Assembly: GCA_022839525.1 (NCBI GenBank)
Contig: JALHET010000058.1
Span: 1 to 9,305, forward strand
Reading direction: 5' to 3'
Source of the DNA: Lentisphaerota bacterium
GTDB taxonomy: Bacteria > Verrucomicrobiota > Kiritimatiellia > RFP12 > UBA1067
Length of the DNA: 9,305 bases
Shown here in pieces: positions 6,836-9,305 of this stretch. How positions within the stretch are numbered: position 1 is the stretch's first letter; each line of letters opens with the position of its first letter. The notes under the pieces are model-generated. The model saw only the letters and a list, made by a program, of their open reading frames with translations, was not told the DNA's origin and ran no database searches. The position numbers were made by a program, and so were the translations under genes.

Positions 6836-7680
6836 GCGTAACAATAGACGCAGCCGAGGCCGCAGGTGCGGTAAGCGCCAATGTCTTTGCTGAGGGTACA
6901 GCCGCAGGCGCGGCGCTGCCCAGGATCTTTTCTGGCGACGGCACGCGCCTCTTCATGTGTCAGCAGTCCGAGGCGTAGAAAAGTTTGCGCGTCGACGCAG
7001 GCGTTTTTGACGATCCCGTAACGCGAAAGGTCGATCATTTCGCCGCAGGTGGCGGCAGAGATTTTCCAGCGTGTGAGGTGAGGGGCAAGGCCTGCGGCGA
7101 AATCGGTCATCTCGGCAGGCTCAAATTCGCGGATACCCGCATGAGCGGCAGCGCAACGGCGTGCGGCACGGGGGTAGGCGTGGAGGTCAGCGAAACTGAA
7201 GACTAGCCGCGAGGTATAGGGGTGGAGCCGGTCACCGAGCGCGGCCACGCGGCGCAGCAACTCTTTGACGGGGGTGGTGCGCGAAAGGATCAGCGGATCG
7301 AAGCGCCACACCACGCGGTCGTTGCCGTACCGTTTGGCCAGCTCACGGAACGTCGCGACGCGCGCTTCGAGGGGAGGCACGCCGGGTTCGAACCCTTCGC
7401 GTGTGTAGTCGTTTACCGTCAATTGGAAAACGGGCTCGAGTCCGGTTTGTTTGACGCGAGGGAGATGGGGGAGGAGCGGAGCAATGTTCTTGCTCCAGAA
7501 AACAATGACGCGTGCCTGGGCGAAAGAGACCCAGACGGTTTTTCCGTTGAAGGGGTTTCGCCAGACACAGCCGCCCTGATTTAAGGTGTTGAGAAACCAG
7601 TCCAGGCGGCAGGCGGGAATGTCTGTGGCGCGGCTCGCTGAGAGAATCAGTGGGGAGAGGGTAGGAGGGGTGTCGGACAT
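6832..7680 (-). CDS. DUF1848 family protein with C-terminal radical-SAM-like cysteine motif
   Basis: This 282-residue protein of unknown function matches the DUF1848 family as I recall it. Supporting motifs are S-A-S-R-A-T-D-I-P-A (14-23), N-P-F-N (42-45), V-I-V-F-W-S-K-N (58-65), R-V-V-W-R-F-D-P-L (122-130) and C-G-C-T-L-S-K-D-I-G-A-Y (259-270). It ends with C273-x3-C277-x2-C280-Y-A. The CX3CX2C spacing is that of the iron-sulfur ligand triad of radical SAM enzymes, but here it lies at the extreme C-terminus rather than near the N-terminus. Other cysteines at 212, 228, 259 and 261 could be further ligands. The protein stops two residues after the last cysteine, earlier than I expect for the family. 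The ATG at 7680 is the only possible start after the in-frame tadA stop, yet it has no Shine-Dalgarno, so coupled translation from tadA is likely. The reaction and substrate are unknown. Confidence 0.85.
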   Translation of the reverse strand: MSDTPPTLSPLILSASRATDIPACRLDWFLNTLNQGGCVWRNPFNGKTVWVSFAQARVIVFWSKNIAPLLPHLPRVKQTGLEPVFQLTVNDYTREGFEPGVPPLEARVATFRELAKRYGNDRVVWRFDPLILSRTTPVKELLRRVAALGDRLHPYTSRLVFSFADLHAYPRAARRCAAAHAGIREFEPAEMTDFAAGLAPHLTRWKISAATCGEMIDLSRYGIVKNACVDAQTFLRLGLLTHEEARAVARKDPGQRRACGCTLSKDIGAYRTCGLGCVYCYA

Positions 7681-7710
7681 GGCGGACGGGGTGGGGGGGA
7701 ACGGAAGCCC

Positions 7711-8205
7711 TCACTGTTCCTCGCGGCGGGCGCGGAAGAACTCCTGAAGCATCGTGCGGCATTCGGGTTCCAGCACGCCGGTGAGGATTTCGGGACGGTG
7801 GTTGAGGTTCGGGTGGTTCAAGAGGGAGAAGACCGAGTGGCCGCCGCGTTTGGGATCGGACACGCCCCATACGACGAGAGGTATGCGGGCAAGCACGATC
7901 GCGCCCGCGCACATCGGGCAAGGCTCTTTGGTGACATACAAGATGGTTCCGGCCAGCCGCCAGTCGCCGAGCGCGGACGCGGCTTGGGTCAGCGCGATCA
8001 TTTCGGCGTGGGCGGTGGAATCATTCAGCAGTTCCGTCTGGTTATGGGCGCGGGCAAGCACCTTGACGGCTGCGAGCGGAATGCCGGGGGAGTGCGGTTT
8101 CTGTACAATGACACAACCGGCGGGGACTTCCTCCGCTTCGGCGGCTTTTGCGGCTTCGCGTATGGCGAGCCGCATGAAATAGGCGTGGAATTCAGGGGGC
8201 AGCAT
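7711..8205 (-). CDS. tadA: tRNA-specific adenosine deaminase TadA
   Basis: This 164-residue zinc deaminase converts adenosine to inosine at the wobble position 34 of tRNA-Arg(ACG). The cytidine/deoxycytidylate deaminase fold is recognisable from E-V-P-A-G-C-V-I-V (26-34), A-H-N (53-55), the catalytic H-A-E at 66-68 and the zinc-binding P-C-P-M-C at 95-99. The tail F-F-R-A-R-R is typical of TadA. The frame also opens further upstream to a TTG at 8274. I prefer the ATG at 8205 because family similarity begins there (M-L-P-P-E-F-H-A-Y-F-M-R-L-A) and because a promoter-like sequence ends 7 bp before it. A few extra residues around 37-48 lengthen the loop before A-H-N. The gene reads toward the DUF1848 gene, 30 bp away and in the same frame. 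Guanine or cytosine deaminase relatives are less likely given the tail and length. Confidence 0.93.
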   Translation of the reverse strand: MLPPEFHAYFMRLAIREAAKAAEAEEVPAGCVIVQKPHSPGIPLAAVKVLARAHNQTELLNDSTAHAEMIALTQAASALGDWRLAGTILYVTKEPCPMCAGAIVLARIPLVVWGVSDPKRGGHSVFSLLNHPNLNHRPEILTGVLEPECRTMLQEFFRARREEQ

Positions 8206-8212
8206 GCCGGGG

Positions 8213-8241
8213 ATTGTAGGCCGGGGGCGGGGTGATGTAAA
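8213..8241 (-). promoter_or_regulatory. Sigma70-type promoter of tadA, leaderless architecture
   Basis: On the minus strand, TTTACA (8241-8236) and TACAAT (8218-8213) are separated by exactly 17 bases. Each matches the housekeeping consensus in 5 of 6 positions. Only 7 bases (8212-8206) separate the -10 element from the tadA ATG, so transcription would start at or within about a base of the A of the ATG. No Shine-Dalgarno is present, which agrees with a leaderless message. If the TTG at 8274 were the true start, this promoter would lie inside the gene. Confidence 0.6.
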
Positions 8242-8344
8242 GGCGTGTTTTCCATCCTGTCGGGAGCGGAGCAAAAACGAGCCTCAAGAAATGTTCAAGT
8301 TTGTGCAGGTGATGGAAGATCTGTATGCGTCAGGATGCTTCCTC

Positions 8345-8373
8345 TTGACGGCCTTAGGCTGTGCGGCTAGGCT
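8345..8373 (+). promoter_or_regulatory. Possible promoter of the small hypothetical gene and MFS gene
   Basis: TTGACG (8345-8350, 5 of 6 to the -35 consensus) is followed after 17 bases by TAGGCT (8368-8373), which matches the -10 consensus in only 3 of 6 positions; TATGCT overlaps at 8373-8378 but at poor spacing. It lies in the divergent gap between tadA and the downstream plus-strand genes, where a promoter is expected. It would give a leader of roughly 50 bases. Confidence 0.35.
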
Positions 8374-8428
8374 ATGCTCTGTTTTTGAATGTTTGCCGTG
8401 AATCTCTTTGCGAAAGTGCAGGTGGGGC

Positions 8429-8608
8429 ATGGGACTCACAGGTGAGGCGAAACGGCTTCGGATCTTCATTGCCGGGATCACGGAAGACGAGGTGAAAATC
8501 AGCGCATTTTTGCCTAAACGGGATGATCTGTTCGCGGTGGTGGACTCCGGGGGACTGATCGCCATGGAGAACGTGCAGGTCATCCAATATAGGGCTGGAA
8601 AGAAGTAG
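8429..8608 (+). CDS. Small hypothetical protein
   Basis: This open frame of 59 codons begins at ATG 8429, with AGGTGG (8420-8425) 3 bases upstream, and ends at TAG 8606-8608. The same frame could start at TTG 8408, but the ATG has the better context. The protein alternates hydrophobic and polar residues in three or four short stretches (R-L-R-I-F-I-A-G, V-K-I-S-A-F-L, L-F-A-V-V-D, V-Q-V-I-Q-Y), suggesting a small all-beta domain. It has no signal peptide, membrane segment or cysteine. It vaguely recalls small beta-barrel proteins of unknown function in which a D-F-L or S-A-F-L turn precedes a strand with A-V-V-D/V-T-D, but I cannot name a family with confidence. It lies 22 bp before the MFS gene on the same strand and downstream of a possible promoter, so it may be the first gene of that transcript. 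Confidence 0.55.
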   Translation: MGLTGEAKRLRIFIAGITEDEVKISAFLPKRDDLFAVVDSGGLIAMENVQVIQYRAGKK

Positions 8609-8630
8609 GCGGTACACCGAGGAAATTGGT

Positions 8631-9305
8631 ATGGCACCCCGTTCTGGATCAGACGAACTGATGGCTGTTCAGCATGGAATCCCGACCCGCACGCGCAATA
8701 TAGCCGGGTTGCTCGGAATGATCGTGTTGGTCGGTATGGGCGAACACATGGCGGAACGTTTCCTGCCGTTGTACCTGCAGCAACTGGCACAGGCTTCGAC
8801 GGCCGTAATGCCCATCGGACTGCTGGCCGGTATGGACGATCTGCTTTCGGCGCTTTACTCTTTTCCCGGCGGGTATTTGAGCGACCTCCTGGGCACCAAA
8901 CGCGCGCTGTTGTTTTTTAATGCGCTTTCGATGGCCGGTTATTTGTGTGTCATCCTGATCCGGACGTGGTGGGCGGTGCTGGTCGGTGCGGCATTCTTTA
9001 TCTCATGGTCGGCTATCTCCCTGCCCGCCACCATGGATCTTTTATCCACGGCGGTGCCGAAGAACCGGCGGGCGATGGGCGTGTCGGCCGTGTCACTGAT
9101 GCGGCGTGTGCCCAAAATGCTGGGGCCGCTTGCCGGAGGCGCGTGCATCGCCATCTGGGGTGTTGAACAGGGTGTGCGGGTCGCCTTTCTTTTTGCGTTG
9201 GTGTTGGCGTTTGCCGCCGCTGTTCTGCAACAGGTGATGATCGAAGACGATTCAGGGGAGGTCAAAACTCCAGAAGCCAATCCCCTGCGGCTGTGGGTGG
9301 AGATG
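8631..9305 (+). CDS. Major facilitator superfamily transporter, N-terminal half
   Basis: The frame is open from ATG 8631 to the end of the window, giving the first 225 residues of a polytopic transporter that continues outside. About six hydrophobic helices are visible, near residues 23-38, 58-80, 92-110, 112-134, 161-178 and 182-203. They are followed by a charged stretch beginning E-D-D-S-G-E (205-210), as expected for the six-helix N-domain and central loop of an MFS protein. The loop between helices 2 and 3 has the MFS motif A, G-G-Y-L-S-D-L-L-G-T-K-R (80-91), with the key D85. The start is supported by GAGGA (8619-8623), 7 bases upstream; a second in-frame ATG at 8661 lacks such a site. 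Substrate and direction cannot be told from this half. The preceding small gene lies 22 bp away on the same strand. Confidence 0.88.
   Translation, partial: MAPRSGSDELMAVQHGIPTRTRNIAGLLGMIVLVGMGEHMAERFLPLYLQQLAQASTAVMPIGLLAGMDDLLSALYSFPGGYLSDLLGTKRALLFFNALSMAGYLCVILIRTWWAVLVGAAFFISWSAISLPATMDLLSTAVPKNRRAMGVSAVSLMRRVPKMLGPLAGGACIAIWGVEQGVRVAFLFALVLAFAAAVLQQVMIEDDSGEVKTPEANPLRLWVEM

Noticed and set aside
8206..8274. Upstream extension of tadA to a TTG at 8274
   Set aside because: The extra 23 residues are R/P-rich and unlike TadA N-termini, and the near-consensus promoter would fall inside the gene. A weak GAGG before the TTG keeps it possible.
8408..8428. TTG start extending the small hypothetical gene by seven codons
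   Set aside because: The ATG at 8429 has a closer purine-rich site, and the extension shows no extra coding signal.
8284..8790. Minus-strand open frame of 168 codons in the tadA-MFS gap
   Set aside because: It overlaps the start of the MFS gene and the small plus-strand gene, has no domain-like sequence, and lacks a supporting neighbour or ribosome site.

Overview
The window is a gene-dense, GC-rich stretch of a Gram-negative-type bacterial chromosome. It has no rRNA or tRNA genes, no CRISPR array and no recognisable mobile element. The gene set (a type II secretion/type IV pilus ATPase, an MsbA-type exporter and a MurJ-type flippase) implies a diderm bacterium. The unusual exporter and the gene order (gspE, trxB, ABC exporter, murJ, ybaB, recR, yggS) do not match Proteobacteria. 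A member of the PVC superphylum (Lentisphaerae, Kiritimatiellota or Verrucomicrobia) is my best guess, but it is inference only.

Left block, all on the plus strand (1-6835): the 3' end of a GspE/PilB-type assembly ATPase; thioredoxin reductase (trxB); an MsbA-like ABC exporter that starts 3 bp after trxB and carries an unusually long first extracytoplasmic loop; a MurJ/MviN-type lipid II flippase whose gene contains an 11-G homopolymer; ybaB and recR, the classic nucleoid-associated/DNA-repair pair, separated by 5 bp; and yggS, a PLP-homeostasis protein. The first part is envelope-oriented (secretion, lipid export, peptidoglycan precursor export) and the second is housekeeping.

Right block: a minus-strand pair, tadA (tRNA adenosine-34 deaminase) followed by a DUF1848 protein with a cysteine-rich C-terminus. 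It converges on yggS so tightly that the two stop codons overlap by 4 bp. tadA has a near-consensus sigma70-type promoter whose -10 element ends only 7 bp before the ATG, suggesting a leaderless mRNA. The two genes are in the same reading frame and neither has a Shine-Dalgarno sequence.

Far right (8429-9305), plus strand and divergent from tadA: a short hypothetical gene of 59 codons, then the N-terminal half of a major facilitator superfamily transporter that runs off the window end.

I see no clear novel multi-gene system. The points most worth following up are the exporter's extra loop, the G11 tract in murJ, the leaderless tadA promoter, the tadA-DUF1848 arrangement with its terminal radical-SAM-like cysteine triad, and the small hypothetical gene.
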